A stretch of DNA of 64,000 nt from Panagrolaimus kolymaensis (taxonomy: Eukaryota > Nematoda > Chromadorea > Rhabditida > Panagrolaimidae): assembly GCA_028622995.1 (NCBI GenBank), contig JAJQJQ010000003.1, forward strand, positions 8,742,001 through 8,806,000. Direction: 5' to 3'. Below the pieces are notes generated by a model. The model was not told the DNA's origin and searched no databases. It saw only the letters and a program-made list of their open reading frames with translations. Positions 32,832 through 46,042 of the stretch are shown here, piece after piece. How positions within the stretch are numbered: the first letter of the stretch is position 1; each line of letters begins with the position of its first letter. The position numbers were made by a program, and so were the translations under genes.

Positions 32832-35800
32832 TTATTCTTTCTTGTCTTCTCTTGGACGTGCTTGGTTACAATAATAATTATTAAGTTCCATGGTTAAAAA
32901 TTTATGTTGAGCATCAGTGATGTGTTCAATTCTGAAAAACAAACAAAAAATAAAATAGTTAAATTTAGTTTAGTTTTTCTTTTAAATTTAAAGTAATCTT
33001 GTCTAATGCATGTTTTTCTTGTCGCCGACCTCTCAAAAAATAAATTTTTTTATTTTGTCTTTGTTGTTTTAAATTGTTTTTTCGTCTTTTAAATTTTTCT
33101 TTGTTATTTTAGGTTCAAAACAATAAAGTGACCATTGAACAGCTCTTTTATTCTTCTTCTTCGTTTCTTTTCCATTTTTTTCTTTGTTATTGTCTCACGA
33201 TACTTTTTCGTTTTGCTACTGCTGCTAATCATATTTTTTTTTTCATTTTTGAGAGGGTGATCTTTCTTGATCTTCTTCTAGCGCTTATAAAAATAACAAT
33301 CACGCTTGCTTTCTCAATGAAAAAAAGAAGCAATGAAACACTAAAATAAAAACCAACTGTAATGGTTCGTTGGAGTTGCTTGCTTGCTTTTATGCTAGTT
33401 TTATTAACAGCTGGCTCCTTTGGCTTGCATTTTAATTGTGGTCTTGCCTGTCCCATCGACGTCATCACAATGATGCTTCTCTCTTTTTTTTTTGTTGCCT
33501 TTGCTTTTGGAAAGGAGTCATTCACGAAAAAAGAATAAATAATAAACTTGCTTACATTTTTAGTGTTTCATTTTCAGCGGTGTTGTTTCAAGACCCTATA
33601 AAAGCACCTTTCGATCGAAAGCTTTTTGCGCAAAACACTGTATTTCATGAGTGTATTTTTTTTGGACCGCGATAATTTTATATTTTTTTCTTCTTTATAG
33701 AATTAATGTTTCTAATTATAGAAAAGAGCCTTATTTTTTTTACCGGAAGTCGACCCACTCATTTTTTTTATTTGGCCTTCAAAAACCTATTTATTCAATG
33801 TAAAAAATAAAAAACAATTAAAGGTTAAATTTAAAAGTTAACCAATTCCCTAGAAGCCATAGAAAGAATATTATTTTTAATGTCAAAAAAAGAAAAAAAG
33901 AAAGAAAGTAATATAAGATAGCTTATTAGTTCGACAAAAAAAGCAGACTACAAACAAAATATGGGACTTTTTCTTTTTAGGTAGGCGCTAAAACTTTTTG
34001 GGATTGTTTTTCTTTTCTTTTTTCTTCCCATTAAAAATGCATGTATAAAAACAATTAAAAAAAACACACCCTAATTTTATTTTGTATTTAAGTTTAACTA
34101 CAAAAACTGAATTTTTTTGCAACGAGTTCTCTGTTTATTTGCTTGCTTCCGTTATTCACCTAACACAATGATCTCATGTAATAAAGATAACAAAAAATAA
34201 AATAAAAAAGAATCTTGAATGATTGCTTTTTTTTTGCTGAAAATTTTTTGACCTTAAAAATAATACTTTGCTTGTTTCAATCTATACACGTGATTTACCA
34301 CAAATAAAATACTAGTTTTTTGAGTTTAAGCTTAAAAACTTTGAAAATTCAAAGTTCAATGACGTGAGCTTATTTATTTTCCTTTGCTTTCATCTATTTG
34401 CAAATTTATTTGCGCAAGATTCTCGGTTCTCAAGAATTTTCTCACTCATCATTTGTTTAGGGCAGTTAGATGTTTGGGTTTTTGATTATTTGTCAAGGGA
34501 AACAAAAAAACCTACGCTTTTTATTAACTAATCTTTGTTATTTTTAACTACAGTTTTTTTGAAGTTGTTTTTCAACTATTCTCATTATCGTTATCTATAA
34601 GTGACTGACTCCTGATAAATCCCAATGGAACCTTATTCTTTTCTTTTTTTTGTCAAACCCCTCAAAAAATTGAATTAAATGCTTTTTGGATTTATTAAAT
34701 TGAATGATGCTTTTTAGAAAATTGTAAAGCTTTTTTCATTTTCATTCCAATTCAATCTCAATTTTTTCTAAAACGTTTTTTTAAAAAGGCCAAAAACTAT
34801 TTTTCGGCAATTTTAAAATGCTCGAGACCACTTTAAAAAATAGAACTTGAATTACAATTTTCTTCTGCAACTGCCATTGCAGAAAAAAGGAAAAAGAAAA
34901 TTGGAATCCAAAATTTTTCTTTCCATGACGTCAACTTTTTTCCATTTTCCATTTATTTCAAATTTCCTTTTGTTTACCGGTCTTTTTGGTGATGGTGTGC
35001 TTCTGCTGACTATGGCCTCCTATTGAAATAATAAGAAGCAACCACGTCCTTTAGGAAAGAAAAGAAAGAAATGAAAGGAGAAAGGAGAAAGCGCTCTCAC
35101 ATTGGTCTCAAGCGTCATCTTCCTTTCTTCCTATCTCCTCTTTGTTGCTGCTAGTTAAAAGCATAGTCATTCGAACACAGAAGAAGTAGAATAAAAAAAA
35201 ATGAACCAAAAAAAGTAGAGGACGGAGTTCTTCGGCAAAATAAAAAATGGATGCGCTTCTTTGCTTTTTTTGTGATGCATTTTATTTTGTCTGGACTTTT
35301 CTTCTTTTTTGCATTTTTCTACGTAGTTTTTTATTTTTCTTTTGTTGTCGTCGTTAAGTGAAAAAAGCCAAAGAAACTAAAAACCCGAAGCAACAAGCTA
35401 AGGACAACGAAAGTCCCGCCTAGTTTTGGAGAAAACCCATTTTTTTTGTTTCCAGATACTTAATGGCTGCAACTATTTTTTATGGGGTGCCTTTTTTGCA
35501 TCGTTTCCTTTTCTTAAAAAAACATAAGGAAGAAAGAAAAAATCCTTCCAGGCTTCTTTTAAACGGGTTTGACATTTCCAAAACTTAGAAAAAAGTTTCT
35601 CTGAGTTTTCCATAAAAAAATGATTAGGTTGCAGACGTGGCAAAAAAAATATTTGTTTAAAAAAGTAAAAAATAATATCTTTGATATTATTTGTTTGATT
35701 TATTACCAAAAATAACCGTTCGCCTTATCAATAAAAAAAATTAATTTTTGATGTTGTCCATGCCTACTTAATTCCAAATATATCAAATCGAACCACCCCA

Positions 35801-38231
35801 TTTTTTCCCTCATTTTTTATTTTTATTTAAGTACTTATAGTTTTTTATTTTCTTGAAGCCAAAAATTTTATAGATATATAATATTTTTTTAATGCGATTT
35901 TATTTCCGGATGTATGATTTCTTCTTCTTTTTTTCTTTTTTCTTAGCCATTAAAATTTTTACTTCCCTCAAAAAAATGTTTCTTATTTTTTAACAGCTAA
36001 AAGCCACGGACATTAAAAAAAATATATAAAATAAAAATTTTCTTTCCGGCTTTCACAAAACTTTTTTTTGTTTGTTTGTTGCGTCAAAAAAATATTTGTG
36101 CTCACTTTTTTCATTTTTTTTTGTTATTGAAAAAATTCGATTCGATTTGAATTCTCGCTTCCGATTATTTGTTTTTTTCTTTATTTTGTTTTTGTTGTAG
36201 AAAAAAAGAAAATTCTAGCAGCTTAAAAACAAACTAATTTGGGCCATTTTTTTTAGAAAACCTTTTTTTCTTTCATTCCTTATATTTAATTAAAACGAGT
36301 AATGATGGGTGGCCTTATTTGTGAACGCCGTACATCGGCTGCTGCGAATGCCAATCATCCAGCAGAAGCCGCGGCACTTAAAATTCAACAACTTAAAATT
36401 GAAAATAATAATAACACGGATGATCATGAAAGTGGATTTGAAGATGAACTTTATGAATATTCAAATCAAATAATTTCATTTGGTTCCAATCGATTTGAAT
36501 ATTCTGATATGCCATCAAAATGTATTGGACATGGCTCTTTTGGTACTGTATTCAAAGGATATGATTATAAAACTTCCAAAGCGGTTGCAATAAAAAAAAT
36601 GAATAACTTAAGTGTAAAACCCGATGAACTTAAAACTATGCAAAGTGTAAGTAGCAGATTTTTGGTTTCATTGGTTGATATAAATTCTGAAGAAAAAATG
36701 GGAATAACTCATATTGTTATGGAATTATGTGATATAGATTTGGAACGATTTTTATTCAACTCACCTATTGGACATTTAGATGAAAGCAATTTGACGTAAG
36801 CAAATCCCAAACAAAAAAATTCCTATATAATCCCTAAATCTTTTTTATAGTCGACTCATTGATAATATTACTCGCGGGTATTATGCATTATATCAACAAC
36901 GCATAGTTCATCGAGATATAAAGCCTCAAAATATTTTAATTTCTTATTCTTCCACTAAAGAAATTGGAATTGCAAAAATTACTGATTTTGGTGTATCAAG
37001 AATTTTAGTTGATGAAAATCCTGATTTATCCAATGTTGCTGGAACTTTGTATTATATGGCACCCGAAGTTGGAGCAAATCTTTTAACTTTGTGTAGCTAT
37101 GATCATTGTGTAGATATGTGGAGTATAGGATGCGTATTTTATCAAAGTTTAGTTGGAAAGGTAAAAAAATAAAAAATAATCCGATTAAATTTTTTTAAGC
37201 TTCTTAACTCTTTGTTTTTTAGATGCCTTTTGATGAATGTTCTTTATGCCGATTATTTTTAAATTGTGCTGGAGATAATTATGAAGCTTATGATATGCCT
37301 GAATTGCCTTTAAATATTGATGAAAATTTGAAAAATCTTTTAACTATGCTCCTTGAAATTGATCGGAAAAAACGTGCAACTCCTCAACAACTTTATGAAT
37401 TCGTCGTCGTTGACAGCAGCGATAAGCCTTCTCAAGAAAAAGAAGATTAGGAATTCACTTACGCAATTCGAAGAAAAAAGTAAACAAGCAACCACCAAAA
37501 ATTTCCAAGGAATTATCAAAAAATTAAATTAAAAGAAAAACGGGAAGTAAAAGTAAAATTAATATTTCTTAATTATTATTATTTTGTATTTTTTATCTTT
37601 GTATTTTTTTAAAAAACAACTTCGTCTCTCATACATGTATTTTTGAAACACTTGTATTTTTCATTCCTTCTATTTTTTAGTTATTCTTACATTTAATTTT
37701 CTTTCTTGTTTTTTTTACAAAATAAGAAGAAACTAAAATTGAATGTGGTCTTTCTGTTCTTTAAAAACTAAATTGTTTTGCAATGTTTTTTAAACTAACA
37801 TATCTGTTTTTTTGTTTTTGTATTTTAAATAAAATCTAATAGAAAAAAAGAGAACTTACGATTTCTGAACATATACGGCGCTGAAAAAAGAAATAATAAA
37901 AAAACAAGTTAAGAAAATTCAATTTTAAAAAAAGAATACATACTTTTTTTCAAGTTTATCCACCTCAAATTTCATTCGTTCTAAACATTTTGAAGAATTT
38001 TCAATTGAATTTTCTAATGACACAAAATTTTTGACTATTGAAGCCAAAGTCTAAAAATTATAATATTTATTTGATTTCCAAAAAAAGGAAGCTAGGAACA
38101 GGAAGGAAACTAACTTCATTAGATGAGGAACCATTTTGTATTTGGGTTACAGCCATTCCAGTATCGATTACGATATCTTGAACTCGACTTGGAAGGCGAT
38201 TTTTACCTTCAAGGACAATTCGGGAGGACAT
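32832..38231 (-). CDS. Small coiled-coil protein, 114 aa, with microexon and 4.9-kb intron
   Basis: Exons 38231-38115, 38050-37944, 37880-37860 (21 bp) and 32931-32832. All junction phases agree (0, 2, 2), and the joined frame reads through the microexon as DKLEKNAVYVQKSIEHITD and on to NYYCNQARPREDKKE and a stop. A TTGTTTAG acceptor lies one base before the ATG. The third intron is 4928 bp and contains the complete kinase gene at 36302-37450 on the plus strand. The product has no signal or membrane segment; residues ~40-95 (ASIVKNFVSLENSIENSSKC and on) are helical heptads, as in small BLOC-1/BORC-type subunits, but I cannot assign it. The last exon is joined by inference from frame and splice sites. 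Confidence 0.6.
36302..37450 (+). CDS. Ser/Thr protein kinase, IKK/ULK-like group uncertain
   Basis: Exons 36302-36795, 36851-37160 and 37223-37450; 343 residues. The kinase domain has IGHGSFGTVFKG, VAIKKM, MELCDIDLERFL, VHRDIKPQNIL, TDFGVSR, GTLYYMAPEV and VDMWSIGCVFYQSLVGK; all catalytic residues (Lys, HRD, DFG, APE) are present. The N-lobe helix C region (DELKTMQSVSSRFL) is short. It resembles IKK-epsilon/TBK1 or ULK-type kinases more than MAP kinases, but only the kinase domain is available. Starting at the second ATG (36305) the protein begins MGGLIC, a possible myristoylation/palmitoylation site. The gene lies wholly in an intron of the minus-strand coiled-coil gene. Confidence 0.85.
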
Positions 38232-38410
38232 TCTAAACAATTTTTTTTAAATTTAATTTACATAAAAAATAAGGTTCAAAAAACAAAACAAGAAAAAATA
38301 TAGTAATTGTTTCTTTTAAACAATTTTTAAATTTCATAACAAATTTTTTAAATTAGATTTATTATTTTAAAAAAAAACAATGAACAAAGAATCAAAGATC
38401 CGGTGGAAAT

Positions 38411-41400
38411 TTAATAATTAGAATTTTGATTTTCATGATTTTTTCTATGTTTCAAAAAAATTGCATTATTTTCACATTCAATCATTTTGTCACAATAATA
38501 ACAATATAATTGTTTAAGATTTTTGGCTTTTGAATTTGTTTTCGATTCTTCTTCTGCTTTTAATTCTTCTATAATTATATCTCTTTCTGATTTTAGTATA
38601 GTTCCTTCAGCATCAATGAAAGCAGTCTCAGGTGGTCTAAAGTCGTCATTCAAAACAAGCTCAGTACCATTTTCATCGAAAACTCCTGGATGAGGATCCT
38701 TATCAGGAAATGGGGGAGTTTTAACTCTGAAAAAAAAACGTGAAAAAAGTTGATAAACTTTGAATGTTTAAAGATGAAAAGCAAAAAATAAAAAAATACC
38801 CAAAAGCATGTGACCAACGAGAAAGTTCAACAATAAGGGCTTTAACTTCAGTGGAATCAGGAAATTCACCTTGAAATTTTTGGTCCAATGCGTGATGAAG
38901 CCATCGACGAATATCAACAATAGTATTAATGATAAAATCTGCGTGTCTTGTATGACAAAAAGTAAAAACCAAAAATGAATCACAAACAATGGTTTTTGAT
39001 CCCGTTCGCGTGACATTTCTGGCTGATATCAAAGAAAATAAAGCAGGCACCCTTGAGACATTGCAAAGGTATTGTGATTTCATTTCTAAGAAAGTTCCAT
39101 AAAAATATGTTTGAAAATATGGTGACATTTCGTGAGAATCAGGTTGAATAAATAAAACTTCTTGATTTAGTGATAAAGCTGAATGAGGATGGAATGCCGC
39201 AAATACTCGAGAATGAGTTTTAACAAAATATTCTTGAGAAACCTAAAAAAGCAATTTTATTACAAAAGTTAGAATAGCTCAAAAAAAAGCTACTTTGTAA
39301 TCAGTTGTTTTGACATCAAACGAATATTGGGGATATAATCCAATGGTAATTAGAGCATTTATAATAACCGCGGAGTTTTCTTTTAATTTATGAGAATCTA
39401 TTTCATGGGTAAGTTCGGAGGAATCTTTAAGCAACGCAAATTCGAGGTCTTGAATTTTGTCTTCGGCTGATGGTTCTGAAACAATATTTATAATAATAAT
39501 GAATACAAAAACGAAAGAAAATAATTTTACCATTATCATGGTCATCGGCAATGGTATCAAAATGCCTTCCAGCTTCTAAAACTCTTCGACGCTTTTCCAC
39601 ATTTTTCCTAAAAAAATTAATAAAGTAATAATTTATCTTCCAAGCAAAAAGTAAACTTACTGTGCATCTTTGCGATATCGAAATATTCTCTTTCTACGAC
39701 TAATATGTTCTCTTCTATCTGCTTTGGACATGGATTCTAAATCTTTACTATCATCTTCAATAATAAATTTAGATTGAACTAAAATATTTCTCAATTGATG
39801 TCTCATTTTCACAATTTCATGTAATCGAGCTTCTTCGAGGCCTCTGTCATGACACCATTTTCTTGTATCCTCCCCATCTCTTCGACACTTTAGCCATTCT
39901 CGATAAATATTAATCAATGTAAATAAATCGCCTCGATCAGACATTAGCGATTCACGATTTTTAATGCATTCTTGGTCATTCCATGATCGATTGGTAAATG
40001 GAGATTGTACAGACATTCCCGCAGCAATGGTTAATGCAACTTCAACTTGATTTAATAAAGTTGAATAAATTAATAATTTTGCAACCAAAACATCCAAAGG
40101 TAAATCAGCCACAATTTTACCAAGATTTGTTAATTTTCGATCACTACTAAAATCAATAACTCTTTGAAGTCGAAGGGAATTTATTGCTTCGTTGAGGGCT
40201 GTTTCCGATGGCTTTTCAAGATATTCAAATTCACGGGCACCAACTAAAAAAATTAATAATTAAAGAAAAACTGAAGGCTAAAAGTAAAAAAACTTGCTTC
40301 CTAATTTCATATTTAAAATTTGCAACACTAAAGTTTCTAAACTTGATCGATTTATTTCTGATGGAGTAAAATCTTTCATGGCTTCAAAATTTTCTTCTGA
40401 ATATAGGCGATAACAAATTCCGGGACCTGTTCGACCAGCTCGACCTTAAAAAACAATTATTCATTAATAAATGTTTTTAAAAATCACAAATTTTTTTTAC
40501 CTTTTCTTTGATTTGCTGAAGCTTTTGAAATCAATTCTGTCACCAATTTAGTTACTCGAATTTTAGGATTATAATAATTTAAATTTGCTCTTCCAGAATC
40601 AATTACAAATCGAACTTCATCAATAGTTACCGAAGCTTCAGCAATATTTGTACTTAAAATAACTTTTCGAACGCCCAAAGGTGAAATATCAAATACTTTG
40701 TTTTGTTCTTTAACTGACAAAGTGCTGTGCAACATTAAAATTATCCATCTTCCAGATGATTCTGCATATTCTTTTAAAGCTTCGGCACATTTTGAAATTT
40801 CTGCTATACCATTTAAAAATACCAAAACATCGCCTCGCTCAGACCAAGAATATTTTGTTGCTATTTCCTAAAATTAAAAATTAGCATAATTTTTGCAATA
40901 AAAAAAATTAATAGAGAAATTACATCTAAAATTTTAACATATGGAGTTGTATCAAATTTTCCGGTATCCTTTTCTCTGGAATCAAGTTCGGGTGGTGGAG
41001 AATATTTGAGTTCGATGGGATACAGTCTTCCAGGAACTTCGATGATTGGTGCATCTTGAAAGAATTCAGAAAATAGTTTTAAATTTATGGTTGCAGACAT
41101 AACAATTAATTTAAAGTCCGGCCTTCGTCGAACTAAATCTTTCAAAAGAGTACAAAGTAAATCTCCAGCTAATTGTCTTTCATGAACTTCATCCAAAATT
41201 ACGATATTATATTGAGGCAAATTATTATTCATTGCCATTTGGCGAAGTAGCAAACCATCGGTTAAAAAAAGCAGACGAGTTGAAGCAGTTTTAGTTCGTT
41301 CAAATCTAGTTTGATATGCCACAGCATTGCCAAATTCATTCATAGTTTCTGTTGATACTCGATGAGCCAATGCCACACATGCAATTCTTCGAGGTTCAGT

Positions 41401-44400
41401 GCATGCAATTTTTTCATATCCAGCATGAAGCAAATATTGAGGAACCTTAAAGAAAAAAGTAAGTTTTTTGTTTTGTTTTTGAATCTTTTTTTATGTTTTG
41501 TTCTTTTTGTGCAACAAAAAAAAATAAACGTCAGGTACTCTCCAAAATCAAAACAGAGAAAAAGACTTTCTTTTCTTTTTTTGGAGAGCCTCTAAATGCA
41601 ACCTTTATTGTCTGTGCGCAAAGAAAAAAAAAGCTTGAAAGGACCAGGAATAAAAAAAAATCTCTATCTATTTGTTTCCACAATAGGAAATATTTATATA
41701 TGTAAGTTTACAAAATATGTAACAATCATTGTAACCGGATTTATTGCATCTCATCTTTCTCCTCTTTAATGCTACTTTAGCTTTTCCTCATCATTTTTTT
41801 TTTTGGTTGCTACTTAAAAGTGGATCAGATGTTTTTAAACAAAAAAATAATTCTGAGTGATGAATGAATAAGAGATGTTCATCAATAAAACACAAGCAAC
41901 AACAATCATTAAAAAATGTATGAGAGATAGAGAAAATGACGAAACAAAAAATCAAAATCAAAGTTAAGAAAAAAAATGATAAGTGCATAAACTCGGACGA
42001 AAGCCCTAACATCAACCCCCTTCAAATATATGCAAGCTAACTAAAATTGGATGAATGATGATGAGATGGATGGAAAGATCGGGAGAAGAAAAAAAAGCAC
42101 ACGCAAGATCTTTGCGCATATTAAAAAAAAGTCGCCGCCTCTGCTAGACTGTTTCTCTCTCCCCTTCAAGGCGAGGCGGGTCCCCGGACCTAAGGGGAAA
42201 TCATTTTTAGTGCTTTGCTGTTGCTGTTGACTAACTTTCTTCACCATTTTCATTTTTTTTAAAGATTAGTAAAGCTATGACTCTGACGACAATCATCCAT
42301 ATCTACTCTACTTTTCTTAGTGACCAACAATGAGCAAACTTTAACTGTAGTTATAGTTATACCGTGAATATCCCACACCTTTGTAGATTTGTATATTTAC
42401 AAACTTATCCCTTAAGTACCTAATACAAAATAAATGAACGGAAGTCCTTTTTTCGCTAAGTAAAGTATCTTCTAGAAGCCACACCTTAGTTTTTTGTAAT
42501 TTTTAACGACGTGAAAAAAAGATGGTTGGCAGCTGACCATTTTAAAATTAGATATTCCATTAAATCTAAATCTTTTTTTTACTTTTAAAATATTTTTATT
42601 TATTTTCATGAAACTCTTTTTCTTGTTTTTTTATTGTTTAACTTAAACTTGAAAATCTGCTTACTTTCCTTTCTTTAAAAACTTTTTATCCGTAAATTCT
42701 ATTCTATTCAAAGTTGTGTTTGGTCAGTTTTTTTGTGGTCAAAAAAGTAGCTTCTTCTTATTATTCAATTTTTTGCGCTACAATATATAGTTTTTTCTTT
42801 TATATTTTTTGTGTAACTTCCGAACAAGCTAGCCAAGCTTCAATTGTTCACGGATTAGCAGCAACTGCATCTATCCAAGCTCAAAAAAGGCAGCAAAAAA
42901 GCGTGACCGCAAACCACTTCTTTTTCTTTTTCTCTCTCAAGATTTATTTTGTGTATTTTCTATTTTTTTAAATTTTTTTAGAAGCAAGAGTGAATTTTTT
43001 TCAATTATTTTGAATGGACAACAACAATTCTTAGTTTGTTAAAAAAAATCTTATATTTGAAACAACAACAAAATGCTTTCTTTACTATCGCTGTTATTAG
43101 CTTCGGGTACGGTACTTCGAGCAGATACAGAAGAATGGACACCTCATACATATCCAGATCCAAGAACTAATCATACTTTATGCAATACATGGCCTAATTC
43201 AACTTTATGCGATCCTGATCATATTTTAACGGATCAATGGAGAACAGAAATAAATAATAATATTATTAAACAAGTTGAAAGTAAGTTTTTTGGTTTATTA
43301 AAAATCTCAAAAGTGTAAACAAAAAACAAGCTTTTTGAAAAAGAAAAATTTATAATTTGCGAAATTATTTTTTCAAGTATCAATTTTAAAATATTTTTCG
43401 CTCTTTTTGCTTTTCGGTTTTTGATATTCTTTTTTTTTTTTGCGATTAGTCAATAAATAAATATTTTAAAAGCGCTTTAAAACAACTTTTTTAAACCTTA
43501 CTATTTTAGAACTAAAAAATGCAAACATTTTATACACAGAAAATGCTCCACCCGAATGCCATGAAAATACTACGGAAGGGGTACAAATTTATGTGATTCT
43601 TGCTAAAAGGATTCATACTACTAATAATCAAACCATTACAAATGTTGAATTGGTAAGTTTTTGGGGTAGCCTTAAACCAAATAAAAAAATATGCAAATTT
43701 AGATCGACTTTGGTGATAAATTAGCAGAGGAATATGGTTTAAATGATCAAATATGTAAAAATTATCTTTTGCTTATTGGAGTTGAAGCTGCTAAAATGGC
43801 TTACACACGAACAGGAAGTAGCTTAAAATTGCCTGAAGACCTCATGTTCAGAATTTATAATCAATCAGAAAATGTATTTAAAGAAAAAAATTATATGGAA
43901 GGACTAAATAAAATGATTGATGAAATTGGTGACCAAATGATGGATCCTTTTAAATATGAAACTACAACATTAGAAGCAATTATTGAAACTCAAGCTGCAA
44001 CCACTGAAGCGGCGGCAACTTCAACAACTGAAGATCCATCATTTAATATTTCCTCGAGCAACAACAGTAGCATGGAATTAATTTGGACGGAAATTTCAAC
44101 AACTCTAGCTCCTAATAAACGTAATAATGCAACAACGACTAATCCATGGTGGATGTTTGCGTGTATGGGAATCGCAATTTTATCTACAATTATTGTTTTA
44201 CTTTTGGTTCTTATTAGCAGGCGACATACCTTTAAAACTTTACAAATGCAAACAGTTATTCCCGTGCCTAATGCCCCAATTAAATCTAATTGTTGTCCAT
44301 CGGATGATAATAATAGTGATACTGATCGATTTGCTACAATTACAATTCAAAGAAAGGGAATAGATTTGGAATCATCTGAGCTACATCAAATTGGAGGAGA

Positions 44401-45711
44401 AAAGGGAGTGAAAGTGGAAATAAAAAATGAAGAAGAAGAAGAAGTTGCTGAAGATGAAGATCGAGTTAGCTCAGATTGCAGCGGCGAACATAATTATTGT
44501 TGTTCGACTGAGGAATTAACGAATGATAACAATAATGTGTAAGCTTACATTTTTATATAATCAAAAAAAAGTAAAATTTTTTATTAGCATTATTAAAGTA
44601 ACTGGAACTACATTAACCGAAATTCCAAATATAATTAAATCGCCTCAGGTAATAAAAGCCTACTCTAAACTTGCAAAAAATCAAAACTCATTTTCTTTTT
44701 TAGCTCTCAGTTACTAAATCCCCTTTACCTTACAATTACAACAACAACCACAAAAGCTTTGGACCCGTCCAAATAAATGCTGATCATCTTTCAACAGATA
44801 TAGTAATTTCTCATTTAAGTTCATCAAGTTGTCAAAGTTCTACAACACCACCTATAACTTCACCAACAAAAAGAAGTTTTGAGCAGCATGAAGAGAGAAT
44901 TGTCTAATTAATGCGCGTAAAATTAAAAAATCTACAATTATATATAAAACAAAAACAATAATAAACGCGTATCTTTTTTTTTCTGCCTAAAGAGTATAAT
45001 AACTATGAAATTATAATTCTATTTTTTTGTTTATCCAAATTAAATTTTTTTTGTGCACAAACGAGGTATATTAGTTTATACGTAAATAAAAGAAAAATAA
45101 TATGTATAACTTACTTGTGTGCTTTTCCCACATCCAGTATCACCAGCAAGAATAAGAACTTGATTCTAAAAATTTGCAAAAGGCCATAGAGAAATAAATA
45201 AATAGCAAAGATAATATTATAAATACGTACATCTTTGAGAGTATCAAGAATATGTTTTCGATATTCTGCGATAGGCAAAGATTTCTGAGTTTCACGAATT
45301 TTTAAAAGCTTCTCAAATTCATTTCGATTACAATTTTGATAAAATATTGATGCAAGGTCGAGGAAACAAGGAATAGTTCCTTCAGGGAGCTAAAATTATG
45401 GATAAAGAATAAAATGTAAAGAAAAAAATAAATATACATCATTTAAAGCTGAAACATCGATATATTCATCAATAAATTTAACTCTACAAGCTAATTTTGG
45501 GTCATATTGCTTTGTTGTTGCTTCACGATTGAATTCAGAATGATCACATTTTTGGGCTCTAAAATAGAAAATAAAAACTTTATCAATTTGGATATAAATT
45601 AATTAACCTTTTTTCACATAAACCAACAAAATCTTCAAATTCTTGCCTCTCTTTTTCATCATTAAAAAAATTTCGAATCAATCTTTTCTTATATTTATTC
45701 CAACAATACAT
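38411..45711 (-). CDS. smgl-2: DEAH-box RNA helicase, DHX34-like
   Basis: Twelve exons: 45711-45608, 45558-45438, 45389-45231, 45165-45115, 41445-40924, 40867-40501, 40444-40298, 40243-39661, 39607-39531, 39475-39294, 39242-38800, 38726-38411; 1023 residues. Helicase motifs: GDTGCGKST (about 136-144), TEPRRIA, ILDEVHE (DEVH at about 230), MSATI, STNIAEASVTI and QRKGRAGRTGPG. HA2 and OB-like regions follow, then a C-terminal Cys/His finger (LYCYYCDKMIECENNAI with HRKNH). DEVH, the N-terminal YCWNKYKKRLIRNFF/FEDF region and the final finger fit DHX34, a nonsense-mediated-decay factor (smgl-2 in C. elegans, from memory). Intron 7 uses a GC donor (GCAAGT). Intron 4 is 3669 bp and holds a complete plus-strand gene. 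Confidence 0.88.
41446..43072 (+). other. Helicase intron sequence upstream of the nested gene
   Basis: Part of the 3.7-kb helicase intron. AT-rich, with no coding frame I can support. It should contain the promoter of the nested MOLO1-family gene. Confidence 0.5.
43073..44907 (+). CDS. MOLO1-family single-pass membrane protein, nested gene
   Basis: Exons 43073-43280, 43510-43652, 43703-44538, 44588-44648 and 44704-44907; 483 residues with agreeing phases. A signal peptide (MLSLLSLLLASGTVLRA) is followed by EEWTPHTYPDPRTNHTLCNT and SLCDP-like TLCDPDHILTDQWR, then YVILAKRI, the pattern I associate with the MOLO-1 extracellular domain. In C. elegans MOLO-1 is an auxiliary subunit that modulates levamisole-type acetylcholine receptors. 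A Thr/Ser-rich stalk with N-glycosylation sites leads to one transmembrane helix (WWMFACMGIAILSTIIVLLL) and an acidic cytoplasmic tail with poly-Glu. Unlike its host, it lies on the plus strand, wholly inside helicase intron 4. Confidence 0.78.
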
Positions 45712-46042
45712 TTTTTATTTTGATGAAATATAAAAGTTTTAATGAAAATATTAAATAATAAAATCCTAGCTTCTAAAAAAAAGAAAAGATTCTTTTATGA
45801 ATTTTTAACTGAAATTTGATTATCAATTTTTTTAAAGCTAAAAAGAGTATGAAAAATTCTTGAAGCGAAAAAGTAAACAAAATTTTAAAAAAATTTGTCA
45901 GCTTTTACTGATTTTGTGATAGTTGTTTCTCAGAGGCTATACTAATTTATTTTTTGTTGATAAATTACTAATTATTTATTGTTAATTGTTTCGTTTCATT
46001 ACTCGGGTAACACTCGCATAATACGGGTTTAAAAACTAAATT
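45712..46042 (+). promoter_or_regulatory. Divergent promoter region, helicase / MTMR9
   Basis: The 331 bp between the two start codons must carry 5' sequences of both genes. It is AT-rich; I see no specific motif. Confidence 0.4.

Noticed and set aside
33128..33675. Overlapping frames on both strands
   Set aside because: They lie inside the 4.9-kb intron, are low complexity, and neither strand shows a domain.
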